Shown here: positions 1 to 10,681 of the stretch, piece by piece | Numbering within the stretch: position 1 is the stretch's first letter | Layout: each line of letters opens with the position of its first letter | Origin: JAKIVR01 sp035933635 | Lineage (GTDB): Archaea; Thermoplasmatota; Thermoplasmata; Lutacidiplasmatales; UBA184 | NCBI GenBank assembly: GCA_035933635.1 | Contig: DASYYY010000030.1 | Span: forward strand, 34,720 to 98,719 | Reading direction: 5' to 3' | DNA length: 64,000 bases | Notes under the pieces: model-generated | Told to the model about the DNA's origin: nothing | What the model saw: only the letters and a program-made list of their open reading frames with translations | Databases searched by the model: none | Made by a program: the position numbers and the translations under genes

Positions 1-339
1 GCCGAGCTCGTGGGCTTCGCGCACGAGCGCGCGCGGATCGCCGTCGGCCTCCACGTGGAAGACCAGCGTGTCCCCTCCCGCCTCCCGGAACGCCCGGAGG
101 TACTTCTGGGGGTGCTGGATCATCAGGTGGATGTCGAGCGGCTTGCGGGTCCGGGCGCGGACGGCCCGGACGAGGGCGGGGCCGAAGGAGATGTTCGGGA
201 CGAAGTGGCCGTCCATCACATCGAGGTGGAACGCATCGGCGCCGCCGGAGTCCGCGGCTTCCACCGCCTCACCGAGCCGCGCGAAATCGGCGCTCAACAA
301 CGACGGGGCGAGCCGAAGCGCGCGTCGAGTCGGCGGCAC
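1..339 (-). CDS. rpe: Ribulose-phosphate 3-epimerase, N-terminal part (runs off window)
   Basis: This enzyme interconverts ribulose 5-phosphate and xylulose 5-phosphate in pentose metabolism. About 113 N-terminal residues are visible. They include the family's first strand LAPSLLSADFARL, the metal-binding and catalytic strand HLDVMDGHFVPNISFGP, and DIHLMIQHP. The chosen start is a GTG at 339, because the TATA box at 361-369 is centred 26 bp upstream of it, as expected for a leaderless archaeal transcript. The 3' end lies outside the window. The family call is secure; the start is likely. Confidence 0.9.
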   Translation of the reverse strand, partial: MPPTRRALRLAPSLLSADFARLGEAVEAADSGGADAFHLDVMDGHFVPNISFGPALVRAVRARTRKPLDIHLMIQHPQKYLRAFREAGGDTLVFHVEADGDPRALVREAHELG

Positions 340-360
340 GCGCGCGCCACTTCGTTGGGG

Positions 361-369
361 TATATATAC
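361..369. promoter_or_regulatory. Shared TATA box between rpe and the peptide-binding protein gene
   Basis: TATATATAC is nearly symmetric and lies between divergent genes. Its centre is 26 bp from the rpe GTG on the minus strand, so that transcript would be leaderless. On the plus strand a start near 391 would give a leader of about 35 nt before the ATG at 426. Its use in both directions is inferred. Confidence 0.65.
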
Positions 370-413
370 CACCTCCCGGCTTTAACGTCGAAGTTCCGGA
401 GGCTCCGGAATCA

Positions 414-418
414 GGTGA
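414..418 (+). promoter_or_regulatory. Ribosome binding site of peptide-binding protein 1
   Basis: GGTGA sits seven bases before the ATG at 426 and matches the archaeal anti-Shine-Dalgarno sequence. It decides this start. Confidence 0.7.
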
Positions 419-425
419 GTCAAAA

Positions 426-3400
426 ATGGGGGAAGGGACCATAACGAACGAATCGGACCGCTGGCGGAGTCGTCGCGCGCTGTCGACGATCACCGCGGCG
501 ATCGTGATGATTGTCGTTGTCGTCGTCGTGGGCGCGGCCGCCTACGTCGCGCTCGGCAACGCCGGCAAGGGAGGGAACGAGACCAAGCTGACCTGCTGGC
601 CTCCCAATAGCCAGGGGTGTGCGAAGATCGCGTCGAACCACGATCTGAAGGTCTTGGCACCGTTCAAGACCACTCAGACCGGCAACCCCGTGCCCTTCAC
701 CGTCATTGTTCCGACGGGATCGGCCTCTTCCTACAGTTTCAATTTCGGTGACGGAGCCACCGCCACCTCGACCACGCCCACCGTCGACCACACCTACGGC
801 CAGCCGGGGAACTACCTCGTGCAGGTGTCCGCGTCGGTGAGCGGAGCTACCCATGACAATCTGAAGGCGCTCGCCTCGATCACGGTCAAGGCCTCCTACG
901 CCTCGTTGACCGCGGGCAACGCTCCGAGCGTCGGCGGCGCCATCGTTTCCAACAGTTCAGCCTCGTCGGCCGCCACGGCGGTCCTCAGCCCGGGCAACAC
1001 CGTGACCGTTTCGGGCAGTTATCTCGGTGCCCCGACCAACCCGAACTTCCTACCAGTGAACCCGCGCATCTACTCCGAGCCCAACGCATCGAGCCAGTCG
1101 AACTCCAGTAAATCGGCGACCGCGATCACCTCGGCTCTGACCTACGCCAACCCCGGGACCTACGTGGTGACCATGGTCGGCCAGGCTAACGGCGCCGGTC
1201 CCAGCGCCGGCCAGACCGCCTTCCAGGACTACAGCTGGACCGTCATCGTCGCACCGAGCGGCGTGTCGGCGGGCGTCGCGGGGGCCAACGTGGCCTCCGA
1301 CCCCCACCCGGGCACGGTCATCTACTACAGCACAGCCCAGGGTGGAGCATCCTCGCTCGACCCGGCGATCGCTTACGACACGGTCAGCTACGAGCCGATC
1401 CTCTCGGTCTATGAGGCGCTGATCATGTACAACGGTTCGCAGACCGGGCCGGACCCCTCGAACTACCTGCCGGTCCTGTCGACGTGCGTACCTGGCCCGG
1501 CCAGCGCGTCGTGCCAGGCGCTCTACGGTTCGGGGAGCACGCTCTACGACCCGTCCACTCAGAGCTACACGTTCCCCATCGTCCAGAACGCCCGGTTCTA
1601 CGACCCGAACACGAAAGCCAGCTGGCCCGTCTACCCAAGCGACGTGTTCTTCTCGATCGCCCGGACGTTGGCTTTCGGCAACATCCCTGGATTCGGATCG
1701 CACAATGGCTGGATCATCGCGCAGTCGTTGCTTCCGGCTGGCAACCCGCTGTGGGACGGTGGTATCCACGCTCCGGTCAACAACACACCGCAGGCGATTG
1801 CGGCATCGATGACGGTGAACGGGACGGACTGCACCGCGGCCATCCTGAAGGACTCGAATGGATGTATCACCTTCCACGTAAATGGGGAGGGACTGACGTG
1901 GCCGTACTTCCTCGAGCTCATTGCTGACCAGCTTGGCGGCTCCGTGGTCTCCTGCGGCTGGGTAAGCGCTATGGGCTCGACCGAAGGCTCGGCGCCAATC
2001 CCCGGCTGGACAGGCACCGCAAATGACCAACCGTGCCTGCTGCCTGGCGGTGCGCATTCGACCAACGACGCCTCCTTTACGACCTGGCTCGCCGCCCAGG
2101 CGCCGGAGTCGTGGGACGGTTACGAGGCGACAGGCGCAGGTCCGGCCAGCCTCGGGAATGTGATCAGCCAGATGGTCGGAACGGGACCCTTCTATCTCTC
2201 GGGCTACAGCATCGGGCAGTCCTACGCCCTCGCGTCAAGCCCGGCTTATCAGCCGAATCCGTTCTGCACGTGGCAGAACTGCATGCCGGCGGCCAACACG
2301 CAGAGCTCCAAGCACTACCCGCAGAAGGTCGAGGTCACCTGGGAGACGGACATCTCCGAAGGGGAGCAGGCGCTCGCGGCCGGTGTCGCCGACACCGCCG
2401 GGATTCCTGCGACCGACACGGCGCTCGAACTGCAGTTGATCCAACAGGGCAAGGTGAACGCGCTGAGCTTCCCGTCGATCAGCATCTACTTCTTCCCCTA
2501 CGACCTGTCGTTCAACCTCGCGCTGGCGCAGCACTACACGACGAACCCGATCACGGTGCCACCGGACTGGTTCACCTCCGTGGGGATGCGGAACTTCTTC
2601 ACGGACGCGTACCCCTACTCCACGATCGAGTCCACGGTGCTGACCGTCGACGGAATCCAAACAGGGTTCGAGTATGGCGGTGCGATTCCGCAGTTCATGG
2701 CGAACTACTACCCGACGAACGTCTCCTGGCCGAGCCAGGACCCGGCGCAGGCCTGCGCGGCGGACGCCAGCGGGCCGAACTGTGCGTCGTGGTGGTGGAC
2801 GCAGTTGACCACGCCCTCGAGCCCGTACTACGACCCCGAGGCAGCGAAGTGTACCACGAGCGCGCCGTGCCAGCTCCCGCTGGTCGGTGAGACCGGTTCA
2901 CCGCCGCTCGACCAGCAAGAGAACCTGTGGGTGAACTCCATCAACGCGCTCTCCGGCGGCAAGCTCAAGGTCGTGTACACGGACATCAACTTCGGGCAGC
3001 TCGTGACGAACTCCCTGTTCGCTGCGCCGTACCAGAACTCGATGCCCTTCTACACGCTGGGCTGGGCGCCCGACTACCCCGACCCGACGGACTACGTCAA
3101 CCCGCTGTTTATTCCGAACAGTACCTACACCTACGGCGACGCGGTGGCGGAGCAACTGAGCTCTCTCAATAGCTCGAGCTGCGACCAGAACCTGTGGGAC
3201 TACTCCAACGGGAAGGCGTCGGTCACCCAGGCCTGCCAGGGCGCAGCGTACAACCTGATGACCAACGCCCTCACCGTCGCGGCGGTCACTCCGGCGGGTC
3301 CGTACCGGGTCCTGCTCTACAACGCGGCCGAGCACATCGCCAAGGAGCTCGCGCTCTACACCTACCAGTACCAGTCGAACCAGCAGTTCGTCATGTCCAG

Positions 3401-3500
3401 CTGGGTGAGCATCTCGTCGATCAACACCAACGTGACCACGGGTGGCGGCGGGGACTTCATCTGGTGGGGCCTGAGCGGCAACGGAGTCTGGGGTAGCTAG
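426..3500 (+). CDS. Peptide-type (family 5) ABC substrate-binding protein with pilin-like N-terminus and PKD domain
   Basis: This is a cell-surface solute receptor of 1024 residues, much longer than usual DppA/OppA proteins (about 500-600). Residues 16-20 (RRALS), followed by a hydrophobic stretch, match the class III signal peptide cut by archaeal prepilin peptidases. Cleavage would fall after Ala18. Residues about 85-150 form a PKD-type fold (SFNFGDG, then HTYGQPGNYLVQV). The rest is SBP_bac_5-like, with DPAIAYDTVSYEPIL, GTGPFYLSGY and the late motif LGWAPDYPDPTDYV. The cognate permeases and ATPases lie convergently downstream on the other strand. A close paralogue is at 18611. Peptide specificity is inferred from the family and neighbours. 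Confidence 0.9.
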   Translation: MGEGTITNESDRWRSRRALSTITAAIVMIVVVVVVGAAAYVALGNAGKGGNETKLTCWPPNSQGCAKIASNHDLKVLAPFKTTQTGNPVPFTVIVPTGSASSYSFNFGDGATATSTTPTVDHTYGQPGNYLVQVSASVSGATHDNLKALASITVKASYASLTAGNAPSVGGAIVSNSSASSAATAVLSPGNTVTVSGSYLGAPTNPNFLPVNPRIYSEPNASSQSNSSKSATAITSALTYANPGTYVVTMVGQANGAGPSAGQTAFQDYSWTVIVAPSGVSAGVAGANVASDPHPGTVIYYSTAQGGASSLDPAIAYDTVSYEPILSVYEALIMYNGSQTGPDPSNYLPVLSTCVPGPASASCQALYGSGSTLYDPSTQSYTFPIVQNARFYDPNTKASWPVYPSDVFFSIARTLAFGNIPGFGSHNGWIIAQSLLPAGNPLWDGGIHAPVNNTPQAIAASMTVNGTDCTAAILKDSNGCITFHVNGEGLTWPYFLELIADQLGGSVVSCGWVSAMGSTEGSAPIPGWTGTANDQPCLLPGGAHSTNDASFTTWLAAQAPESWDGYEATGAGPASLGNVISQMVGTGPFYLSGYSIGQSYALASSPAYQPNPFCTWQNCMPAANTQSSKHYPQKVEVTWETDISEGEQALAAGVADTAGIPATDTALELQLIQQGKVNALSFPSISIYFFPYDLSFNLALAQHYTTNPITVPPDWFTSVGMRNFFTDAYPYSTIESTVLTVDGIQTGFEYGGAIPQFMANYYPTNVSWPSQDPAQACAADASGPNCASWWWTQLTTPSSPYYDPEAAKCTTSAPCQLPLVGETGSPPLDQQENLWVNSINALSGGKLKVVYTDINFGQLVTNSLFAAPYQNSMPFYTLGWAPDYPDPTDYVNPLFIPNSTYTYGDAVAEQLSSLNSSSCDQNLWDYSNGKASVTQACQGAAYNLMTNALTVAAVTPAGPYRVLLYNAAEHIAKELALYTYQYQSNQQFVMSSWVSISSINTNVTTGGGGDFIWWGLSGNGVWGS

Positions 3501-3502
3501 GC

Positions 3503-3545
3503 GGAGAGCCCCCGATCTCCGGGCCAACCTTTTCCTTCTTCTTCC
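3503..3545 (+). terminator. Hairpin plus pyrimidine/T-rich tract after binding protein 1
   Basis: GGAGA and TCTCC pair around a short loop at 3503-3520. A T-rich run follows at 3529-3545, just past the stop codon. It separates two convergent genes and is a plausible archaeal terminator. Confidence 0.5.
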
Positions 3546-3605
3546 CGACCGAAATTCCTGCGGAGAGCTCCGCTCCAGAGCGGTCGCGTCGACCGCCCGC
3601 CGGGT

Positions 3606-4043
3606 TCAGAGGAACTCGGTCGGGTCCGGTCCCGTCACCGGGATGGGGTCGACGCCCCGGCGCATCGTCTCGCCCTCGATCGTCCAGCGCCCGAACCGGA
3701 ACGGACGGTACCAGGTCGGGTGGAACGGCCCGCGCCGCCACTCCTTCTCGAGGTTGGGGCGGTACCAGAGGTACTCGTAGCCGAGGTACTCGAGATAGGT
3801 CGCGAGCACGAGGCTCGGGATCATGGCCGCGAGGATCAGCGGCCGGACGAACGACGTGACGATCAGGGCGTCGACGACGAAGAACCCCAGCAGGCCCCAC
3901 CAGCGGAGGAAATCGTAGTAGAAGTACTGCGTCCAGGACGGACCGGGGTCATCGACGAGCTTCTGGCGCTCCTCGTCGGAGAGCGGGGAGCGGTAGACCT
4001 GCCACCAGCTCTGTTTGGCGCGTCGGGAACCGCCGTCGGCCAT
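3606..4043 (-). CDS. Small membrane protein, last gene of the opp operon
   Basis: I do not recognise this 145-residue protein. It has a basic and acidic N-terminus, then two or three closely spaced hydrophobic segments (about residues 45-95, WWGLLGFFVVDALIV onward), and a Trp/Arg-rich cytosolic-looking tail with WYRPFRFGRW. It begins 25 bases after the end of the oppF-like gene in the same direction, so co-transcription with the transporter is likely. A role as an accessory subunit of the transporter is only a guess from position. Confidence 0.65.
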   Translation of the reverse strand: MADGGSRRAKQSWWQVYRSPLSDEERQKLVDDPGPSWTQYFYYDFLRWWGLLGFFVVDALIVTSFVRPLILAAMIPSLVLATYLEYLGYEYLWYRPNLEKEWRRGPFHPTWYRPFRFGRWTIEGETMRRGVDPIPVTGPDPTEFL

Positions 4044-4068
4044 GGGCTCGGGGCCCTCCTCCCGCGCC

Positions 4069-5301
4069 CTACGGGGCGACCGGCGGGGCCACGGCGGCGG
4101 GGCCCGGTGCGGACGCAGCGGTCAGCTTGCCGTGGACCTCGGTCTTGGCACTGACGGGCAGCCCGCCCTCCCCGCCCAGCGTCTCGGCCGGGTAGAGGTG
4201 GCAGGCGACGAAGTGGCCGGGCTTGACGGCGAGCAGCGGCGGCTCGACCTTGGAGCAGATGGGCATCACCGCCGGGCAGCGGGTGTGGAAGCGGCAGCCC
4301 GGCGGTGGCGCGGCCGGACTCGGGACGTCGCCGGAGAGGATGATCCGTTCGCGCTTGAGGTCCGGGTCCGGGATCGGGATGGCCGCGAGCAGCGCCTGGG
4401 TGTACGGATGGAGAGGGCGGGTGAACAGCTCCTCGGTGGGTGCCTGCTCGGCGACCTTGCCGAGGTACATCACCACGACCCGGTGGGAGACGGCGCGCAC
4501 CACCGACAGGTGGTGGGAGATGAACAGGTAGCTCAGCTCCTGCTCGAGCTGGAGCTTTTTCAGGATGTTGAGGATCTGCGCCTGGACCGAGACGTCCAGC
4601 GCGCTCGTCGGCTCGTCGAGCACGATGAAATCCGGTCGCAACGCGAGCGCCCGGGCGATCCCGATGCGTTGGCGTTGCCCGCCGGAGAACTCGTGGGGGA
4701 ACCTCCAGAGGTGCTCGGGGTTGAGCCCGACGGCCTGGAGCAGTTCGGCGACCCGCTTGTAGCGCTCGGCGCGGGTGCCCATGTGGTGGATCTCGAGCGG
4801 CTCGGAGACGATGTCCCGCACCAGGAGGCGGGGGCTGAGGGAGGAGAACGGGTCCTGGAAGACGATCTGGAGCTTCCCCCTCAGGTCGTGGAGCCGGCGC
4901 CCGGACATCCGGTAGATGGAGTACTTCTGGGCCAAGCCGTCGAGCTCCTTGGCGATGGCGCCGCCGGCCTTGCGGTCGGCGTGGCCGTTGTCCCCGGCGG
5001 CCTGGGTCTGGGCGAGCTCGCCGTAGAGGGTATCGAGCCGAGCCTGGACTTCGGGCGGGGGTCGGTAGAAGGTGTGGCCGCTCGTCGGTTCGATGAGCCT
5101 CAGGATGAGCCGGCCGGCGGTGGTCTTACCGCATCCGCTCTCGCCGACGAGGCCGACGGTCTCGCCCTTGTAGATGTCGAAACTGATCCCATCGACCGCC
5201 CGGACGTCGCCGATGTGGGAGGAGAAGATCCCGCCCCGGATGGGGAAATACTTCCGTACGTTCCGTACGGACAGCAGGACTTCTTTCGAACCGTTTTCCA
5301 T
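4069..5301 (-). CDS. oppF: Oligopeptide ABC transporter ATP-binding protein, OppF/DppF type
   Basis: This is one of the two ATPases driving peptide import. Walker A is GESGCGKT at 53-60, the Q-loop is VFQDPFSSLSP from 147, the signature is FSGGQRQR, Walker B is FIVLDE, and the H-loop is LFISHH. The C-terminal OppF zinc/solute motif is GCRFHTRCP. Between Walker A and the Q-loop there is a charged insertion of about 45 residues (roughly 78-130) not seen in bacterial OppF. It starts 21 bases after the oppD-like gene ends. The Ala/Pro-rich tail looks disordered. Confidence 0.93.
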   Translation of the reverse strand: MENGSKEVLLSVRNVRKYFPIRGGIFSSHIGDVRAVDGISFDIYKGETVGLVGESGCGKTTAGRLILRLIEPTSGHTFYRPPPEVQARLDTLYGELAQTQAAGDNGHADRKAGGAIAKELDGLAQKYSIYRMSGRRLHDLRGKLQIVFQDPFSSLSPRLLVRDIVSEPLEIHHMGTRAERYKRVAELLQAVGLNPEHLWRFPHEFSGGQRQRIGIARALALRPDFIVLDEPTSALDVSVQAQILNILKKLQLEQELSYLFISHHLSVVRAVSHRVVVMYLGKVAEQAPTEELFTRPLHPYTQALLAAIPIPDPDLKRERIILSGDVPSPAAPPPGCRFHTRCPAVMPICSKVEPPLLAVKPGHFVACHLYPAETLGGEGGLPVSAKTEVHGKLTAASAPGPAAVAPPVAP

Positions 5302-5322
5302 TCCGACGGACCCCTGCGACCC

Positions 5323-7161
<1,839 letters not shown>

Positions 7162-7171
7162 CGGACCGGGC

Positions 7172-8320
7172 TCACCGCCTCAGGCGCGGGTCGAGGGCGT
7201 CGCGGAGCCCGTCGGAGAGGAAATTGACCGAGATGGCGAAGAAGAACAACGTCAGACCCGGCAGGAAGATCTGCCACCAGGGGAACACGCACGACGTGTC
7301 CGACAGGCAGTAGGTCAGGATGCTCTTCATGAACGTCTCGTTCACGCTCAGCGCGGTGATCGAGCCCCATTCGGGGAAGTAGGTGCTCGGGAAGATCGAG
7401 AACCCGAGGAACACCAGCACCGCCAGCGACAACGGGATGGTCCCGACGTCGAGCGACATCTGGACGAAGACCGGGTACAGGCTGTTGGGCACGATGTGCT
7501 TGCGCAGGATGCGCGTCGAACGCGCCCCGCTCGCCTTGGCCGCCTCGACGTACTTCTGCTCGCGCGTGACCAACACCTGGCCGCGGACGATACGGGTGTA
7601 GATCGGCCAGTCGGTGATGATGAACGCGATGATCAACAGCCACAGATGGCCGTAGAGCCCGGGGATGACCGTCCCCGCCGTCGAGAGGATGACGATGAGG
7701 AGCAACAGCCCCGGGATGGAGAGGAAGATGTCGGTGAACCGCATGATGCCCTCGTCGACATACCCGCCGCTGTAGCCGGCGATCGAGCCGAGCAGCAGCC
7801 CAATCAGCGAGCCGGAGATGACCACCGAGGCCGCGATCCCGAGCGACCACGGGGCGCCCTTGATCAGCCCGGCGTACAGGTTGAAGAAGTAGGGGCCTCC
7901 GGCCGAGACGGTGAGCGAGCCCATCGGCAAGGGGCCCGGATGGTAGGGCACGAAAGTGAACGTCGGAGCGATCAGCGACTTGTCGTTCAGCGGCACGGGG
8001 TAGCAGGTCGAGTTCGCCGGCGCGGGCGAGCCGATCGGGTAGGTGCAGATGCATCCCTGGGTCGGGCCGCCGAAGGTCCCGCACAGCTGAGAGAGACCTC
8101 CGCTCGAATCGAGCGGGGTCGAGAAGAAGAACGAGTACAGGGCGATGCCGATGAAGAACAGCAGGATCCCGAGCCCGACGATGGCCAGCCGGTTGCGCCG
8201 CAGCAGGTAGAGCGTCCGCTTCAGCTGCTGGATCTGGGGGCTCGGCCGCTTGCCCCGGAGGACGGCGCCCTCGGTCCCCCCGGAGGTCGGCGCCGTACCG
8301 GAGGGCAGCGCGGGCGTCAT
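7172..8320 (-). CDS. oppC: Oligopeptide ABC transporter permease, OppC/DppC type
   Basis: This is a membrane subunit of the peptide importer. An N-terminal membrane segment (about residues 45-70) is followed by a Cys-containing extracellular loop, then the BPD_transp_1 core. The EAA-type coupling loop is EAAKASGARSTRILRKHIVPN, which contacts an ATPase. The C-terminus RDALDPRLRR is typical of DppC. The ATG at 8320 overlaps the oppB stop by four bases, indicating translational coupling. Confidence 0.93.
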   Translation of the reverse strand: MTPALPSGTAPTSGGTEGAVLRGKRPSPQIQQLKRTLYLLRRNRLAIVGLGILLFFIGIALYSFFFSTPLDSSGGLSQLCGTFGGPTQGCICTYPIGSPAPANSTCYPVPLNDKSLIAPTFTFVPYHPGPLPMGSLTVSAGGPYFFNLYAGLIKGAPWSLGIAASVVISGSLIGLLLGSIAGYSGGYVDEGIMRFTDIFLSIPGLLLLIVILSTAGTVIPGLYGHLWLLIIAFIITDWPIYTRIVRGQVLVTREQKYVEAAKASGARSTRILRKHIVPNSLYPVFVQMSLDVGTIPLSLAVLVFLGFSIFPSTYFPEWGSITALSVNETFMKSILTYCLSDTSCVFPWWQIFLPGLTLFFFAISVNFLSDGLRDALDPRLRR

Positions 8321-9567
8321 CCGAGCCGCACCCTCGGGTCGAGGTAGGCGTAGAGGATGTCGACGATGATGTTCGCAATGACCACGATGAAGGTGAACAA
8401 CAGCGTCGTGCCGAAGATCAGCCCGTAGTCGAGCTCCATCGCCGGATTGACCGCCTGCACGAGCAGTTGTCCGATCCCTTTGATCCCGAAGACCGACTCG
8501 TAGACGGGGAATCCGCCGACGAACGCGGCGAAGACCAGACCGAGCACGGTGATGGTGACGTTCAGACTGTTACGACCGGCGTGCTTGCTGACCACGACGG
8601 CCTCGGGCACGCCCTTGGCCCGCGCGGTGCGCACGAAATCCAGGTTCATGACCTCGAGCATGCTGTTGCGGACGAATCGCAGGATCAGCGCGACCGAGCC
8701 GAAGGCGATGGCGAAGGCGGGGAGCAGCAGCCGCTTGACCGACTCCCCGGCGAGATACCAGTCTTGCGCGCGGTACTGCGAACCGGAATCGGTCAGAGCA
8801 TGAAAGACCGCGTCGATGGTCGGGAATCCGGTAGGACTGGTGTGGTAATGATTGGAGTAACCGACCCATGAGGGGTACACGCCGTTGATCATGCAGTTCT
8901 GGTCGGGCCAGCTGCCGAACCACAGGTCGTAGGGGGTGGCGAGGTGATTGCACAAATTGGTCGAGATCCCTCCCGATAACACCACCGCGGCGAACAGCAG
9001 GAGGACGGCGAGGAGGAACCCCGGGAAGGCGAAACCGGAGAAGGACAGCACCCGGGCGCCTTGGTCGAACGGCCGATTTCGGTAGACCGCCGAGTAGTTA
9101 CCCACCGGGATCGCGAGCAACAAGATCAGGGTCAACGCGATGGCGGCCAGCTCGAGCGTGTACGGAAGGTACCAACTGAGCACGGTCAGGACGGGGACCG
9201 ATTGATCTTGCGTTCCGGCAAAGACGGCGGCGGTACTATGCGGATCCGTGTACCCCCAATTCAAAGTCAGACTATCGTAGATGTATCGACCCCATTGTAC
9301 CGGAATCGGTTGGTCGAGCCCGAGTTGGTGCACCGCCCGGGTATAGGTCGGGTTCGTGCAGTTTACCGGCGAGTTCGTTGGGCACGGGCCGGAGCCCGGC
9401 GGACAGGTGGGGTTGTACCCGCAGGGGGCGCGCGTCGGGCCAAGGTAGGCCAGAATGTGGCTGGGGATGGGAACGGCGTTGACGAGCACGAACGTGATCG
9501 TCATCACGCCGATGACGACCGGTATCAAAAGCAGGCAGCGTCGAATGATGTAGACCCACATCTTCAT
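8317..9567 (-). CDS. oppB: Oligopeptide ABC transporter permease, OppB/DppB type
   Basis: First gene of the minus-strand opp operon. The protein starts MKMWVYIIRRCLLLIPVV, which is the classic DppB first helix. It has a large extracellular loop with several cysteines, then the permease core with coupling loop DFVRTARAKGVPEAVVVSKH and the DppB-type end DILYAYLDPRVRLG. I chose the ATG at 9567 rather than an upstream one at 9612. The latter lies before the predicted transcription start, and a GGTG element sits seven bases before 9567. Confidence 0.92.
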   Translation of the reverse strand: MKMWVYIIRRCLLLIPVVIGVMTITFVLVNAVPIPSHILAYLGPTRAPCGYNPTCPPGSGPCPTNSPVNCTNPTYTRAVHQLGLDQPIPVQWGRYIYDSLTLNWGYTDPHSTAAVFAGTQDQSVPVLTVLSWYLPYTLELAAIALTLILLLAIPVGNYSAVYRNRPFDQGARVLSFSGFAFPGFLLAVLLLFAAVVLSGGISTNLCNHLATPYDLWFGSWPDQNCMINGVYPSWVGYSNHYHTSPTGFPTIDAVFHALTDSGSQYRAQDWYLAGESVKRLLLPAFAIAFGSVALILRFVRNSMLEVMNLDFVRTARAKGVPEAVVVSKHAGRNSLNVTITVLGLVFAAFVGGFPVYESVFGIKGIGQLLVQAVNPAMELDYGLIFGTTLLFTFIVVIANIIVDILYAYLDPRVRLG

Positions 9568-9623
9568 GGGAGAACACCCCGTGCTAGCACTCGACTCGGA
9601 CCGCCGGTCCACCCGACCCGGGG

Positions 9624-9630
9624 TATATAT
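9624..9630 (-). promoter_or_regulatory. TATA box of the oppBCDF operon
   Basis: TATATAT on the minus strand predicts a transcript start near 9601. This gives a leader of about 34 nt before the oppB ATG at 9567, similar to that of binding-protein gene 1. Confidence 0.6.
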
Positions 9631-9761
9631 GGATTTGAACGGATTCTGCCCGTGAATACGCGCCCGACCGGGCGGTCAGGCCTTCCGTTAGGAATCCGCA
9701 GCTCCGGGGTCGAGGTGTCGGTCGTTGGGCCGGAAGCGCCCGGCGGGGACCGAGGGGGCGT

Positions 9762-10103
9762 TCAGTACAGCGGCAGACTACGTGTGATCGGATCGATCTC
9801 CGCCGCCGGTGCCGGACCGACCCCGAGGCAGGTCTTGGTGCCGGGGGGGACCTCGGTGAACCCCGCGTCCTCCACCAGGACCGTCGGTATCCCGCGGTTC
9901 GCGGCTCGACGGCGGATCGACTCGAGCTCGTCCAGGGTCGACACCACGAGCACGATCTTCTTCTGACCGGCCCGTTCCCACGCGGCGAGCCACTCGCCCC
10001 GGCGCCGCTCGGCCTCGCGCACCAGCATCACCGCCGCGTGCGCAACCTGCGCGGCGGCCTTGCCCGGCGTGAGTCGCAACTCCCCGCGCAGCACCACGAC
10101 CAT
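9762..10103 (-). CDS. pth2: Peptidyl-tRNA hydrolase, archaeal type (Pth2)
   Basis: This enzyme releases peptides from peptidyl-tRNA in the cytosol. At 113 residues it has the usual Pth2 size. Family hallmarks are GKAAAQVAHAAVML with the catalytic region, GQKKIVLVV, VEDAGFTEVPPGTKTCLG and the final GPAPAAEIDPITRSLPLY. It is the third gene in a run behind srp54 and a membrane protein, 28 bases after the latter. Confidence 0.95.
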   Translation of the reverse strand: MVVVLRGELRLTPGKAAAQVAHAAVMLVREAERRRGEWLAAWERAGQKKIVLVVSTLDELESIRRRAANRGIPTVLVEDAGFTEVPPGTKTCLGVGPAPAAEIDPITRSLPLY

Positions 10104-10131
10104 CTTCAGGTCGGAGGCGGCACCGGAACGA

Positions 10132-10671
10132 TCAGTCGGCGTAATCGGCGGACCTCCGCTCTTTCAGCGCTTCGACCTCCGTGTCGATTGACCGCAGTCG
10201 TTCGCGCAACATGGATTGCTCGGCGGCGGACCGGTTCCCGTGACGGAGCTGGCGTTGGACCGAGCGTGCCTCCACCCGTAACCGGGCGAGCTCGCGCAGG
10301 GTCGATTCGGGAGAATCGGCTCCCGGGGCGGGCTCGAGGGGGGGTGCGGCGGGCGGTTCGGCCGCGAAACCGCCTCGAAGGAACGCCACCGTCGCCGCGA
10401 GCGCGGTGACCGCCGCCAGGATCGACTCGAGCAGCGGGTCGGACCAACCGGCGGGGAACGTGCCCGTGGATCCGAACGTCAGGCCGAACCCCACCAGGAT
10501 CGTCAGGGTGAGGCTGAGCAGGAACCCCAGCGTCGCCGTCTCGATGGCCCGGGTGATGGCGAGCGCGCCCGCGATCCTCCACTCGGGGAAGACCGCCCGG
10601 ACGATCGCGAGCCCGGGCAGGGCGAAGAAGAGCGCCCCGGCCGCGATCGCTTCGAGCGTGTCGAGGACCAT
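10132..10671 (-). CDS. Membrane protein with DUF1616-like N-terminus and coiled tail
   Basis: A protein of 179 residues. Its first 100 residues hold three hydrophobic segments, and the motif LPGLAIVRAVFPEW resembles the start of DUF1616 archaeal membrane proteins. After a Pro/Ala linker, residues about 125-175 are a charged heptad-like helix (RELARLRVEARSVQRQL) that may form a coiled coil. It lies directly downstream of srp54, so a link to protein insertion is possible but unproven. Confidence 0.7.
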   Translation of the reverse strand: MVLDTLEAIAAGALFFALPGLAIVRAVFPEWRIAGALAITRAIETATLGFLLSLTLTILVGFGLTFGSTGTFPAGWSDPLLESILAAVTALAATVAFLRGGFAAEPPAAPPLEPAPGADSPESTLRELARLRVEARSVQRQLRHGNRSAAEQSMLRERLRSIDTEVEALKERRSADYAD

Positions 10672-10681
10672 GCCGCCTCGG

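Noticed and set aside
9631..9641. GGATTTGAACG, resembling a reverse T-loop of a tRNA
   Set aside because: The stem pairs do not form and no acceptor or anticodon arm surrounds it; it adjoins the oppB TATA box.
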